DNA from: a bacterium
Lineage (GTDB): Bacteria > Spirochaetota > Leptospiria > Leptospirales > Leptonemataceae
Direction: 5' to 3'
DNA length: 64,000 nt
Assembly (NCBI GenBank): GCA_024742665.1
Contig: JANSYA010000001.1
Coordinates: 696,425 to 760,424, forward strand
Shown here: in pieces, positions 51,708-60,960 of the stretch
Layout of the letters: every line of letters begins with the position of its first letter
Position numbering within the stretch: the first letter of the stretch is position 1
The notes under the pieces: generated by a model
Database searches by the model: none
The model's input: the letters and a program-made list of their open reading frames with translations, nothing else
What the model was told of the DNA's origin: nothing
Made by a program: the position numbers and the translations under genes

Positions 51708-53960
51708 TCAGTGCACGGAAGCTCCGTCCGGCGCGTCGCTCTGTATCAGCAGATCGCCGGATTCGCTGGAACGCATGGAATTTTCGCCGTACAGAACCCG
51801 GCCCGCCTTGACGCGCAAATCGAGTTTATCGAAGTCCTTAACGCTGACTTTCGATTTAGGCGTCACCGCGATGTCGCCGAATTGGAGCGTGGTACCTACG
51901 GGAATTTCGCCGGGTTCGATCAGTGCCGCGCCTTCCTCGGGCAGGTCGGCGGCGAGCAGCATCCCGCGGCTTTCGACGCCGCGCAGTTTGGCCGGTTTGA
52001 GGTTCGCGAAGAGCACGACCTTGCGATCCTTGAGCTCTTCAGGACTATAAACTTTTTTCAATCCCGCACAGACCGTGCGCTGTTCCGCCTGGCCCAGGTC
52101 GATCGTCAGAACGTAGAGTCCGTCGGCGTCGGGATGGTCCGCGACTTCCGCGATTTGCGCGACGCGAAACTCCAGCTTCGCCGCCGGATCGACCGGCGCT
52201 TGATTCTGCTGCTGCTTTTTATTTTTCTGTTTCGCATTCGCCGCATCTTTCTGGCCGCTTTTTTGAGCCGCCGCGCCGCCCGCCTGCTCGGTTTCATTTT
52301 CCAGGCGTGGAAAGAGCGCCGCCTGGGCCGCCAGACTTTCGCCGCCTTTTAAGACGCCCCAGCTGAGATCCGCATGGGTCGCTTCGGCGGTCCGGCCGAG
52401 CATGGCCAGGCCGGCGCGGGTTTTATCGGGCATGACCGGACTTAACAGGACCAGAGCGATGCGCAGAGTTTCGGCCGTCGTATATAAAACGGTCGGCAGT
52501 GGATTGTCCGGACCCGGCTCCAGCTTCGCGAGCTTCGAATCAAACTCTTTCGCGAGTTTCCAGGGCGCGCGCTGTTCGAGATAGCGATTTACTTTGCGGA
52601 CCAGGCCCGCGACTTCTTCTAAAGCGAACGACAGCTTCATATCTTTTTTCAAGAGCTTCGCCGTGCTTTCGATCGTCGCGAGAGCCGCCGCCTGTAGATC
52701 GCATTCGAGCGCAAGGTCCGCGTCGGGATTTGCTTTCGCGTACGCGATGAGATCGCCTCCGGGCGCGACCGGCGCAGGCAGCACGCCGTCGAATTTACTG
52801 AGCACGAATTTATTTACGCGGTTGATCGCATTGCCGAGATCGTTGGCCAGATCGGTATTCACCCGGCTGACGAACAGATCGTGGCTAAAGGTCGCGTCCT
52901 GGCCCAGCACCATATCGCGCATCAGAAAATAGCGCACCACGTCGACGCCGTACTTCTCAGCGTAAGCCAGGGGATCGACGACGTTGCCTTTGCTTTTGCT
53001 GATCTTTTCGCCGGCCGGCGCATCGTTCTTCGCATCGCCTGCATTTTTTTCGCTTCCGACTCTATTTTCGCTGCGCTCAGGCATCAGCCACCAGCCGTGG
53101 GCCAGGATGTGCTTCGGCAGCTTGCGGCCCATGCCCATCAGCATCGTCGGCCAGTACACCGCGTGGGTCGTGAGAATGTCTTTGCCGATTAAGTGAAAAT
53201 CCGCCGGCCAGGGATCGGCGCCGTCCTTAAAGCGCTGATCCAAAACGCCGGTCTGGTAATTTAACAGAGCGTCGAACCAGACGTACGTTACGAAATTTTC
53301 GTCGAAGGGCAGGGGGATGCCCCATTCGAGCCGGCTCTTCGGTCGCGAAATGCATAAGTCTTGTAAAGGCTGGCGTAGAAAGCCGAGCACTTCGTTCTTA
53401 CGAAAGTCCGGCAAAATGAAATCGGGGTTGTCGTTGATGTGTTTGATCAGGGCGTCCTGGTATTTGGACATCTTAAAGAAGTAGTTCTTCTCTTCCAGCC
53501 ACTCGACGGGTTTGCCGGACACCGGATCTTTGCCGTCGACCAGTTCGTCGTCGGTATAAAAACGTTCTTCGCCCACGGAGTACCAGCCGGCGTAGATCTC
53601 CTCGTAGATTTCGCCTTTGTCATACAGCTCCTGCAGGCTCTTTTGTACGAAGGCGGTGTGATCGGGATCGGTCGTGCGAATAAAACGATCGTAAGTGATG
53701 TTCAGCTTTTGCCACAGCTCTTTGAAGCGCTGGTGGTACTCGTCGACCTGGGCCTGGGGCGTGACTCCCCGGGCCGCCGCGGCCTGCTGAACTTTCTGGC
53801 CGTGTTCGTCGGTGCCGGTCAGGAAATACGTTTCATAACCCAGCAGGCGATGATAGCGCGCCAGCACGTCGGCCAGGGTCGTCGTATAGGCGTGGCCGAT
53901 GTGCGGGCGATCGTTCGCGTAGTAGATGGGCGTGGTAATATAAAAATGTGATCCGGTCAT
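51708..53960 (-). CDS. metG: Methionine-tRNA ligase with C-terminal tRNA-binding domain
   Basis: From ATG 53960 (GAGAA 8 nt upstream) the 750-residue product begins FYITTPIYYANDRPHIGHAYTTTLAD with the HIGH motif. FLTGTDEHGQKVQQ, WFDALLNYQTGV and KISKSKGNVVDP (KMSKS variant) follow. No zinc-knuckle CxxC set is visible, as in the shorter MetG type. An Ala/Lys/Gln-rich linker leads to a C-terminal Trbp111-like tRNA-binding domain (KLEFRVAQIAEVADHPDADGLYVLTIDLG). ATG 53981 is an alternative start. It heads an operon with two RNA-modification genes and a hydrolase. Confidence 0.93.
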   Translation of the reverse strand: MTGSHFYITTPIYYANDRPHIGHAYTTTLADVLARYHRLLGYETYFLTGTDEHGQKVQQAAAARGVTPQAQVDEYHQRFKELWQKLNITYDRFIRTTDPDHTAFVQKSLQELYDKGEIYEEIYAGWYSVGEERFYTDDELVDGKDPVSGKPVEWLEEKNYFFKMSKYQDALIKHINDNPDFILPDFRKNEVLGFLRQPLQDLCISRPKSRLEWGIPLPFDENFVTYVWFDALLNYQTGVLDQRFKDGADPWPADFHLIGKDILTTHAVYWPTMLMGMGRKLPKHILAHGWWLMPERSENRVGSEKNAGDAKNDAPAGEKISKSKGNVVDPLAYAEKYGVDVVRYFLMRDMVLGQDATFSHDLFVSRVNTDLANDLGNAINRVNKFVLSKFDGVLPAPVAPGGDLIAYAKANPDADLALECDLQAAALATIESTAKLLKKDMKLSFALEEVAGLVRKVNRYLEQRAPWKLAKEFDSKLAKLEPGPDNPLPTVLYTTAETLRIALVLLSPVMPDKTRAGLAMLGRTAEATHADLSWGVLKGGESLAAQAALFPRLENETEQAGGAAAQKSGQKDAANAKQKNKKQQQNQAPVDPAAKLEFRVAQIAEVADHPDADGLYVLTIDLGQAEQRTVCAGLKKVYSPEELKDRKVVLFANLKPAKLRGVESRGMLLAADLPEEGAALIEPGEIPVGTTLQFGDIAVTPKSKVSVKDFDKLDLRVKAGRVLYGENSMRSSESGDLLIQSDAPDGASVH

Positions 53961-54078
53961 CGGCGCGTTCTCGCGGTTCATTCTGATTTTGTAAGCATAC
54001 AGGATTGTTGACGAGCCTCTGTCGGTCAAACAAACAAAGCGTTGACCGGCCGGATGGCGGCGGCGTCCACTGGCGTTC

Positions 54079-55240
54079 ATGCGCCTGGGATTGCGGTTAC
54101 GAATCGGCTCGATACTTTTTCCGGGCGGCGATCCAGAGAGCTATTCGAGCAGCCTCCGGCCGGCCGGCCTGCTGCTTGCGTTCTGCATCCTCTTCGCCCC
54201 GGCCTGCGATTCCCTGGAATTTTCCACGACGGATTCCTCCGATTCGGCCGGCGCGTCGAAGGCCGGGGGCGAGGCGCGGCGAGTGCTGCGTTCGGAAGCG
54301 CCGGCCGACACCGAGCGCTCCGTGTTCTATCGCGGGCAATCGATGCCGCGCTCCGATTATGAAGCGCTGCTTGCCCGGGAATACGAAGACTTTCGCAAAG
54401 CTTTGCGACGCGATTTTGATCGCTCGTTTCGCATAGCCGGTTTCAAGAATTTCCATATCGCCTGGCCCGATCCGGCCTCTCCTGCGACGCGCCAAAAATC
54501 GCGAGTGCTCACGCAGTACGTGCGGGCCTTTTACGAACAGGTCTATCCGCGTTATTACGACTATGAGCCGCGCCGGCCCTTTCGCATCGTGTATTTCGCG
54601 ACCGCCGCGGAGTTTCGCGCGGCGACCGGCAGTCCCGCCTACGGCTTCTATCGCCCGGGGGAACACGTGCTCTACACGTATATAAATTCGGGGCACGGCA
54701 CTCTCTGGCACGAAATGATTCACGCCTTCGCCGCTGAAAACAGCCGGCACAGTCTAACCCCCCAGTGGTTCAGTGAAGGTTTCGCCTCGTTTTACGAAAT
54801 GGCCTTTTTGATCGACGGCCGCGTGAGCGAAGGCTATGCGAACTGGCGACTCCCGGCGATGCAGGCGGATTTGCGGGCCGATCGAATCGCGCCTTTGCGG
54901 GTGGCGCTCGCGCGTCCGCGCTTTCGCATGCTGGATCGCGACGTGACGCCGGCCGAGTCGCGAGACCGGGCGGCCGGCGCCTACGGCTACGCCGAAGCGC
55001 GCTTCTTATTTTGTTATCTCTGGACTCAGGGTCTGCTTGAAAAATTCGTCCCGATCGCCGCCGTTTCGCCCGCGGGTCCTCGGGCGAAACGGCGGCGATC
55101 GGGACGAGCTCGGTCCCGCCATCATCGAGCGATTGGAAACGCTGACCGGCAAATCCATCGAAGACGTCGATCGGGAAATCCGGGCGATGGCTTTGCGTCT
55201 AAGAAAAAACGAAAAGCTGCGCCAGGTTCCGAATCCTTAA
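54079..55240 (+). pseudogene. Gluzincin-like metallopeptidase lipoprotein, frame broken by an inverted repeat
   Basis: The first frame (from ATG 54079) has a signal ending in ILFAPAC|D, helices (YEALLAREYEDFRKAL), the zinc site LWHEMIHAFAA and the third ligand in QWFSEGFASFYE, the DUF1570/gluzincin layout. It runs well until EKFVPIAAVSP near 55070. After that the natural continuation is in another frame: GGDRDELGPAIIERLETLTGKSIEDVDREIRAMALRLRK, ending at 55240. The junction coincides with a 27-bp perfect inverted repeat (55046-55107). In the original frame the reading continues to 55989, but as antisense to the next gene. So the gene is either frameshifted or affected by an assembly artefact. 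Confidence 0.75.
55046..55107. repeat. 27-bp perfect inverted repeat with 8-nt loop inside a coding gene
   Basis: Arms 55046-55072 and 55081-55107 are exact reverse complements around the loop CGGGTCCT. The right arm encodes in frame part of GGDRDELG; the left arm is its inverted copy and breaks the frame. No T-run follows, so it is not a terminator. It looks like a template-switch (foldback) mutation or a hairpin artefact. Confidence 0.9.
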
Positions 55241-56196
55241 GATTCGGCGGGCGACTGTTTGTCGATCGATTGATTCGCGTGCGAGCCTGTGACTTCGTCC
55301 GCGAAGGCTCGGTCGAAAAACTCCGCGACGCGCCGCACGTAGCGCTCGCGATTCATAAAATAAACGCCGCAGTGTTCGGCTCCGGGCTCGACCCACAGTT
55401 CGCAGGATGGACCCGCGCTTGCCTGCAGAGTCGCGGCCATGTGGGCGGGAGTCGTCGAGTCTTCGGCGCCGTGGATGATCAACAGCGGCCTGGGGGCGAT
55501 ATACGCCACGGCCTCGCCCGCGGAGTCGGCACCGAAGTCGTAGCCGTACAGCAGCTGATTGATTTTCCGGGCGAGCCAGACGATCGGCGCGGCCGGCAGT
55601 CGCATGCGCGCGAAGACGTCCCCCATCACGTCGGCGATCGAAGTGAAGGGCGAGTCGGCCATAGCAGCCAGGATCGCCGGGTCTTTCGCCGTCGCGCGAA
55701 TGGCCAGGTTGGCCCCCATCGAAAAACCGAAGAGCGCCAGGCGGTACTGCGGAAAACGTTTTCTGGCGAAACGCAGAGCGGCGAGCACGTCCGCCATCTC
55801 GCGATGACCGATGGACTGGGGCCCGTCGTCGCTTTCGCCGCGTCCGCGAAAATCGAAAACCAGCACGTTGTAGCCGGATCGCCACAGGCCGGTGCCGATG
55901 CCGATCAAGCTGTCTTTGCCGACGCGCCGGCCGGTCAGTCCGATCAGCAGGCGATCGCTGTCCGAATTTTCGAAGAGCCAGCCCTTTAAGTTGAGGCCGT
56001 CGTCGCTCTGGAATTCAATATCGCGATGGGGAACTTTCAGTTCGTACGGCGTAATGAAATAATCGTCGATCAAATCGCGCTTGCGTTTGCTGTTGATGCT
56101 GTAGGCGGCATAGCCTGCGACGCCCGTCGCGATCAATCCCGTGAGCGCGCCCAGCCGCAGGACCAGGCCGATTACGATGCGAAATAAAGATGCCAT
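55237..56196 (-). CDS. Membrane-anchored alpha/beta hydrolase
   Basis: The 319-residue protein has an N-terminal membrane anchor (LGALTGLIATGVAGYAAYSI), then an alpha/beta hydrolase domain: VFDFRGRGESD, the nucleophile GFSMGAN, LLIIHGAEDSTTP (Asp) and the His in PGAEHCGVYF. This matches the BAAT/serine-aminopeptidase-type hydrolases with an anchor (YqkD/YtaP-like). The substrate is unknown. It is convergent with and overlaps the broken peptidase gene by 4 nt. Confidence 0.85.
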   Translation of the reverse strand: MASLFRIVIGLVLRLGALTGLIATGVAGYAAYSINSKRKRDLIDDYFITPYELKVPHRDIEFQSDDGLNLKGWLFENSDSDRLLIGLTGRRVGKDSLIGIGTGLWRSGYNVLVFDFRGRGESDDGPQSIGHREMADVLAALRFARKRFPQYRLALFGFSMGANLAIRATAKDPAILAAMADSPFTSIADVMGDVFARMRLPAAPIVWLARKINQLLYGYDFGADSAGEAVAYIAPRPLLIIHGAEDSTTPAHMAATLQASAGPSCELWVEPGAEHCGVYFMNRERYVRRVAEFFDRAFADEVTGSHANQSIDKQSPAES

Positions 56197-56304
56197 GCTT
56201 GCTATGATTCAACGCCGGACGCTCCTTCCCGGAACACAATACTACTTGCGATCACGACGCTGACGACACGATAGAAAGCGAGCCGCGCCGCGCCCATCAT
56301 ATAA

Positions 56305-58800
56305 ATGTATTCGCGCAGGGGCCTTCGCATGCCGATCGCCGCTGTTCATCCGTGGGATGCGGACGCCGGCTCGCCGACCGCAGTCTGCACAGCCGTGGAT
56401 TTTTCGGTGGGATTCGCTTTGTCCGACTCGTATTCTGGTCCTGTGAGTTCATATCGGCATTCCCTGTTTGCTTCCGGATCTCCGGCCGGCCCTGCGGCGC
56501 TGCTCAAGATGGCGCTGCTTGCCATTGCGATGCTGGCCATGATTGGAACTGTGGCTCCGATGCAGGCGACGCCGCCTGCGGCAGGAGTTGTTTCCGGCGT
56601 GGCTCGCTCGGAGTATACCCGGGCCCGCCTGGTGAGCGCCCATCGCCGGCTTGCGCCCGGAGCGTCGTTTTATATCGGCCTCGAACTGGAGATGGATCCC
56701 CTCTGGCATACTTATTGGAAGAATCCGGGCGACTCGGGCCTGGCGACTTCCATTCGCTGGCAGTTGCCCGCCGGCTTTTCCGCCGGACCGATCTTATGGC
56801 CGACGCCGCGTCGGATCTTCGTCAAGCCGCTCATGAGCTACGGCTACGGCTCGGACGATCCTGGCGCAGTCGGACGCGTCGTGCTGCTCACTCGCGTGGA
56901 AGTCGCCGCGGATGCGCCAGTCGGACCGGCGAATCTTTCCGCGGCAGTGGAGTGGTTGGAGTGCAAAGAGATTTGTTTGCCGGGAGAGGGTCGCCTCGAT
57001 CTGAAGCTCACGGTTGTTCCCGCTGTCTCGCCCGGGCATGCAAGCGCGGCGGAGTCTGTGCGGACCGGTGATCTGTCTGAAGGCGATTTGCTAACGGCGG
57101 ATCTCCAGACGGCTCTCGCGCAGCTGCCGCGGGGGGCCGTAGCCGGATCGGAACTGCCGCCGACCCTGAGCAGTCGCGTACAAATTAAAGACGATCATTT
57201 GCGCGTCGAGATCGACGGCGTGCCGCCGGAGCTGGCCCAGGAAGAACAGTCGGCGCCGTACTTCTTCATCGAAAGCGAAGGCGTCGTCGCCCACGCCGAG
57301 TCCCAATCTGTCGAAGTCTTCGCAGACGGCCGCATAACCTTACGAATTCCCCGGGATCTGGCCGCGAACCAGTTGCCGGCAGATGAAAAAGAAGTGCGGG
57401 GCGTTTTGAAATTCGCGCCGGAGTCTTTGAGCGTCGTCGACGAAGCCTGGCAGATTCGCGCGCCGGTCGTCGCGGACGGCTGGTGGCGCCAGGCCGCGCT
57501 GCTGGCCGGGATGTTCCTGTTTGCACTGCTCGGCGGGGCGCTCTTGAATCTCATGCCCTGCGTGCTGCCGGTGCTTTCCCTGAAAGTCCTGGCGCTCGTG
57601 CAGGGCGTCGCAGAGGATTCGCGCCGGGAGCGCGTGTTTGCGGGCGGGGCCTTCGCGGCCGGCGTTGTCGCGACTTTCCTGACCCTTGCGGGGGTCTTGC
57701 TCGTTTTACAGGCGGCCGGCGCCGCGGTCGGCTGGGGTTATCAGCTACAGTCGCCGGCTTTCGTTTTGTTTTTACTGGCGATTGTCGGCGTCTTCGCCTT
57801 GAATCTACTCGGTGTTTTTGAATTCAGCGTCGTCGCGCCGCGCTGGCTGGCGGGCGAATCGACCCGACACAATCCTTCGGGAGCGAGCCACTTCGCGGCG
57901 GGCGTGCTGGCCACGGTGCTCGCGACGCCCTGCACTGCGCCTTTTATGGGGACCGCGATGGGTTTCGCCTTCGGTCAGGGGACGGCGACTACGCTTTTTA
58001 TTTTTACCGGCCTCGGCCTGGGCATGGCGCTGCCCTATTGGATCTTCGCTGTCTTTCCCGGGGCCCTGGCCTGGCTGCCGAAGCCCGGCCGCTGGATGGA
58101 AAGCTTCAAGCAGTTCTCTGGTTTCTTACTTCTTGCGACGGCCCTGTGGCTGCTGTGGGTCTTTGGCCGCCTGACGGGGCCCGACGCCCAGAGCCTGGCA
58201 GTGGGCCTGATGTTGGCCCTGGGGCTGGCGGCCTGGATTTACGGTCGCTGGTTTTCCGGATTCGCGGGATCGAGCGGCGCTAATATGCGTCCGGTGTATA
58301 TTAGTGCGGTCGCGGCTTTCTGGATCGCCCTCGCCCTGGCCGGGCTGCTCGGCTGGTCCGCTTTACAGGCGGGGGCGGCGGCCGGAAATTCCGCGCGGGC
58401 TGTCGGCGGCGACGGCGCTATGCAACAAGGCGATGCGAACTGGCAGGTCTATTCGCCGGAGCGGGTGGCGGATTTACGCGCGCAGGGGCGACCGGTTTTT
58501 ATCGATTTTACGGCGGACTGGTGTTTGAGCTGCAAGGTCAACGAAGCTCTGACCTTTCGCAGCGAACGCGTCTGGCGGCGTATGCGCGAATTGGACGTCA
58601 CGGCGTTTCAGGCCGACTGGACGAAACAGGATCCCGTGATTACCGCGGCCCTGCGTCGCTATGGCCGCAGCGGCGTGCCCCTGTACGTGTTGTACGGGCC
58701 GGGCCCGGAAGCGAGCCCGCGGATTCTACCGGAAGTGCTGAGCGAAGGACTTTTTCTGGCGGAACTGGAGAAACTGGGCTCGCCGCCGTCCGGTAGATAA
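56305..58800 (+). CDS. Thiol:disulfide interchange protein DsbD/ScsB type
   Basis: The 831-residue protein has three parts. A periplasmic domain (about 95-390) of ScsB type contains WLECKEICLPG. A central membrane domain of about eight spans has the redox cysteines in NLMPCVLPVLSLKVL and TPCTAPFMGTAMG. A C-terminal thioredoxin domain has the active site TADWCLSCK. It passes electrons from cytoplasmic thioredoxin to periplasmic partners. The start is uncertain: ATG 56305 gives 68 extra residues before a credible signal (ALLAIAMLAMIGTVAP), which begins at ATG 56509. A redoxin lipoprotein, a likely partner, follows. Confidence 0.88.
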   Translation: MYSRRGLRMPIAAVHPWDADAGSPTAVCTAVDFSVGFALSDSYSGPVSSYRHSLFASGSPAGPAALLKMALLAIAMLAMIGTVAPMQATPPAAGVVSGVARSEYTRARLVSAHRRLAPGASFYIGLELEMDPLWHTYWKNPGDSGLATSIRWQLPAGFSAGPILWPTPRRIFVKPLMSYGYGSDDPGAVGRVVLLTRVEVAADAPVGPANLSAAVEWLECKEICLPGEGRLDLKLTVVPAVSPGHASAAESVRTGDLSEGDLLTADLQTALAQLPRGAVAGSELPPTLSSRVQIKDDHLRVEIDGVPPELAQEEQSAPYFFIESEGVVAHAESQSVEVFADGRITLRIPRDLAANQLPADEKEVRGVLKFAPESLSVVDEAWQIRAPVVADGWWRQAALLAGMFLFALLGGALLNLMPCVLPVLSLKVLALVQGVAEDSRRERVFAGGAFAAGVVATFLTLAGVLLVLQAAGAAVGWGYQLQSPAFVLFLLAIVGVFALNLLGVFEFSVVAPRWLAGESTRHNPSGASHFAAGVLATVLATPCTAPFMGTAMGFAFGQGTATTLFIFTGLGLGMALPYWIFAVFPGALAWLPKPGRWMESFKQFSGFLLLATALWLLWVFGRLTGPDAQSLAVGLMLALGLAAWIYGRWFSGFAGSSGANMRPVYISAVAAFWIALALAGLLGWSALQAGAAAGNSARAVGGDGAMQQGDANWQVYSPERVADLRAQGRPVFIDFTADWCLSCKVNEALTFRSERVWRRMRELDVTAFQADWTKQDPVITAALRRYGRSGVPLYVLYGPGPEASPRILPEVLSEGLFLAELEKLGSPPSGR

Positions 58801-58886
58801 TTTATTATGGAGTGAGTCGCGACGGACCGGCGGAAACGCTGTGGGCTGCGACGGGCTATCAGATACGACCGAGGGGTTTCGCAGAT

Positions 58887-59606
58887 ATGATTCAGAGCAT
58901 TCTCAAACGCAGTCATCTTTCGCAGGCGAGCGCAAAAACGAGCGCGACTTCGGCCTATAGATTTGCGGCAGGGCGGATCTATACCGCGGCCGTCTTCTCC
59001 GCGTGCCTGGCGCTGGTCATCACGAACTGTCGCGATCCGGAGCTGGACGCGCGCTCGACCGGTCTGATCGGCAATCCCGCGCCGGCGATTTCGCTACAGG
59101 ATTCGAAGGGCGCGACCGTCAATCTGGCGGACTTCAAAGGCAAGGTCGTCGTGCTGGAGTGGATCAACTTCGACTGTCCTTTCGTGCGCAAGCACTACGA
59201 TAAGTCGAACAACATGCAGACTCTGCAGAAAAAATACACCGAACAGGGCGTGGTCTGGCTTTCGATCAACTCCTCGGCGCCGGGCAAGCAGGGCCACTTC
59301 GACAGCGCGGAAATCAACAAACGCATGCAGGCGAAAGGATCCGCGGCGACGGCCTATCTGCTCGATTCCGACGGCAAAGTCGGACGGGCCTACGGCGCGC
59401 AAACGACGCCCCATATGTACATCATCGACACTGAGGGCGTCGTGCAGTACCAGGGCGCGATCGACAGCAACAGCTCCGCCAGCGCTGACACGATCCCCGA
59501 TGCGACGAACTACGTGGCTCAGGGCCTGGACGAGCTGCTGGCCGGCAAAGCGCTGACGACCACGACGACAAAATCCTACGGCTGCTCGGTGAAGTACGGC
59601 TCTTGA
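58887..59606 (+). CDS. Redoxin (AhpC/TSA-like) lipoprotein
   Basis: From ATG 58887 the 239-residue product has a signal ending in LALVITNC|R and a redoxin domain: GNPAPAISLQDSKGATVNLADFKGKVVVLEWINFDCPFVRKHYDKS (single catalytic Cys in NFDCPFVRKHY), GAQTTPHMYIID and a C-terminal Cys in TKSYGCSVKYG, the second conserved Cys in this branch. It should reduce peroxides or disulfides in the periplasm. It lies 86 bp after the DsbD-type gene, which can supply its electrons. Confidence 0.87.
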   Translation: MIQSILKRSHLSQASAKTSATSAYRFAAGRIYTAAVFSACLALVITNCRDPELDARSTGLIGNPAPAISLQDSKGATVNLADFKGKVVVLEWINFDCPFVRKHYDKSNNMQTLQKKYTEQGVVWLSINSSAPGKQGHFDSAEINKRMQAKGSAATAYLLDSDGKVGRAYGAQTTPHMYIIDTEGVVQYQGAIDSNSSASADTIPDATNYVAQGLDELLAGKALTTTTTKSYGCSVKYGS

Positions 59607-59670
59607 AGAAGAATTGAATTTCGCGTAAATTATTGCAACAAGAACTCCCGTAAAGTTGTCTCAGAGCGAT

Positions 59671-60771
59671 ATGGCGAACACGAGCGTGGCGAATCGAATC
59701 CTCGATATTCCGGTCTTTTCGACGAAGCACGGAAATCTAACGCTGGAAAACGTTCCGTATCTGCTCTTTCATCTGACGCCCCTGGCGGCTTTTTTCGTAC
59801 CGTTTTCGTGGGATCTGGTGGCTCTGGCGGCGGGCCTGTACTTCGTGCGAATGTTCGCCATCACCGGTTTCTATCATCGCTATTTCAGCCATCGCGGCTA
59901 TCGCGTTCGCAATCGGCTGGTGCAGTTTCTGATGGGCTGGCTGGGCGCCACGGCTCTCCAGCAGGGGCCGCTGTGGTGGGCGAACCATCACCGGCATCAC
60001 CATCGCTACTCCGACCAGGAAGAGGACGTGCACTCGCCGAAACACAAGGGCTTCTGGTTTTCGCATACGCTCTGGTTTCTACTGCTCAAGCAGCACGATG
60101 AGTTCCAGGGCGACGAGCACTCAAAGCCCTCGGATCTGGCGAAGTATCCGGAGCTGGTCTGGCTCAATCGCTTTCACCTGGTGCCGCCGGTCACGCTTCT
60201 GGCTGGTCTCTTTCTGATCGGCGGTCTGCCCTGGCTGGTGTGGGGCTGTATTTCGACGGTCGTGCTCTGGCACGGGACCTTCACGATCAATTCGCTGTCG
60301 CATATATTCGGTCGGCGTCGTTTCGAAACCGAAGACACCAGTCGCAATAATTTCTGGCTCGCTCTGGTTACCCTGGGTGAAGGCTGGCACAACAATCACC
60401 ATGCCTTTTGCGGGGGCGCGAAGGCCGGTTTCTACTGGTATGAACTCGATATCACCTACTACGGGCTGTGGCTGATGAGTAAACTCGGGCTGATCAGTCA
60501 TCTTGGCGCCCCGCCGCGGGCGATTCTGGATCGCGGCCTGGAAAACGATCGTTTGCGCCGGAACGCCCGCCGGGTCGTGCGCTCGGGTATCGTGCGGAAG
60601 CTGAGCGCTCCGGAATTGGGGCTGCTGCTGGAGGCGGCGAACTGCTGCGTCGAGCGCTCGGTGCTGGCGCGGCTCAATCTCGGCGAAGTTCGACATCTGG
60701 TCGAGCGCTACCGGCAGGTGCGCGACAATTTGCCGCTGATGGTCGGGGAAGCCTCGCCAGGCTCGGCCTGA
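59671..60771 (+). CDS. Acyl-CoA/acyl-lipid delta-9-type fatty acid desaturase
   Basis: The product has the three histidine boxes of membrane diiron desaturases: HRYFSHR, HHRHHH and NNHHAF, spaced as in delta-9 acyl-CoA desaturases. Four membrane spans are seen. It introduces a cis double bond in an acyl chain using O2. TTG 59656 would add five residues; ATG 59671 begins MANTSVANRI. The C-terminal 90 residues (ENDRLRRNARRVVRSGIVRKL onward) form an extra helical region. The enzyme could supply the unsaturated chain used by the next gene product. Confidence 0.88.
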   Translation: MANTSVANRILDIPVFSTKHGNLTLENVPYLLFHLTPLAAFFVPFSWDLVALAAGLYFVRMFAITGFYHRYFSHRGYRVRNRLVQFLMGWLGATALQQGPLWWANHHRHHHRYSDQEEDVHSPKHKGFWFSHTLWFLLLKQHDEFQGDEHSKPSDLAKYPELVWLNRFHLVPPVTLLAGLFLIGGLPWLVWGCISTVVLWHGTFTINSLSHIFGRRRFETEDTSRNNFWLALVTLGEGWHNNHHAFCGGAKAGFYWYELDITYYGLWLMSKLGLISHLGAPPRAILDRGLENDRLRRNARRVVRSGIVRKLSAPELGLLLEAANCCVERSVLARLNLGEVRHLVERYRQVRDNLPLMVGEASPGSA

Positions 60772-60960
60772 GCGCCCGAGATCCCGGCTCATTTGCGCCT
60801 CGCAGCGGGCGTTGTTTTAATTCCGTAACATGATAATCTGAATCGCATCCAAAAGTTCTGGACGTGATAAAATCATTTCGTATCGCTTCCATTGGGCGCG
60901 TGGGCGCGTGAGTGGCCTGGTTTCAGAGCGCGGCCCCAGACCAGATTCAGGAACAGCAGC

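Noticed and set aside
54079-55989. Single 636-codon gene reading through the broken peptidase
   Set aside because: After about 55070 the translation is Arg/Ser-rich and antisense to the alpha/beta hydrolase. The natural C-terminus is in another frame and ends at 55240.
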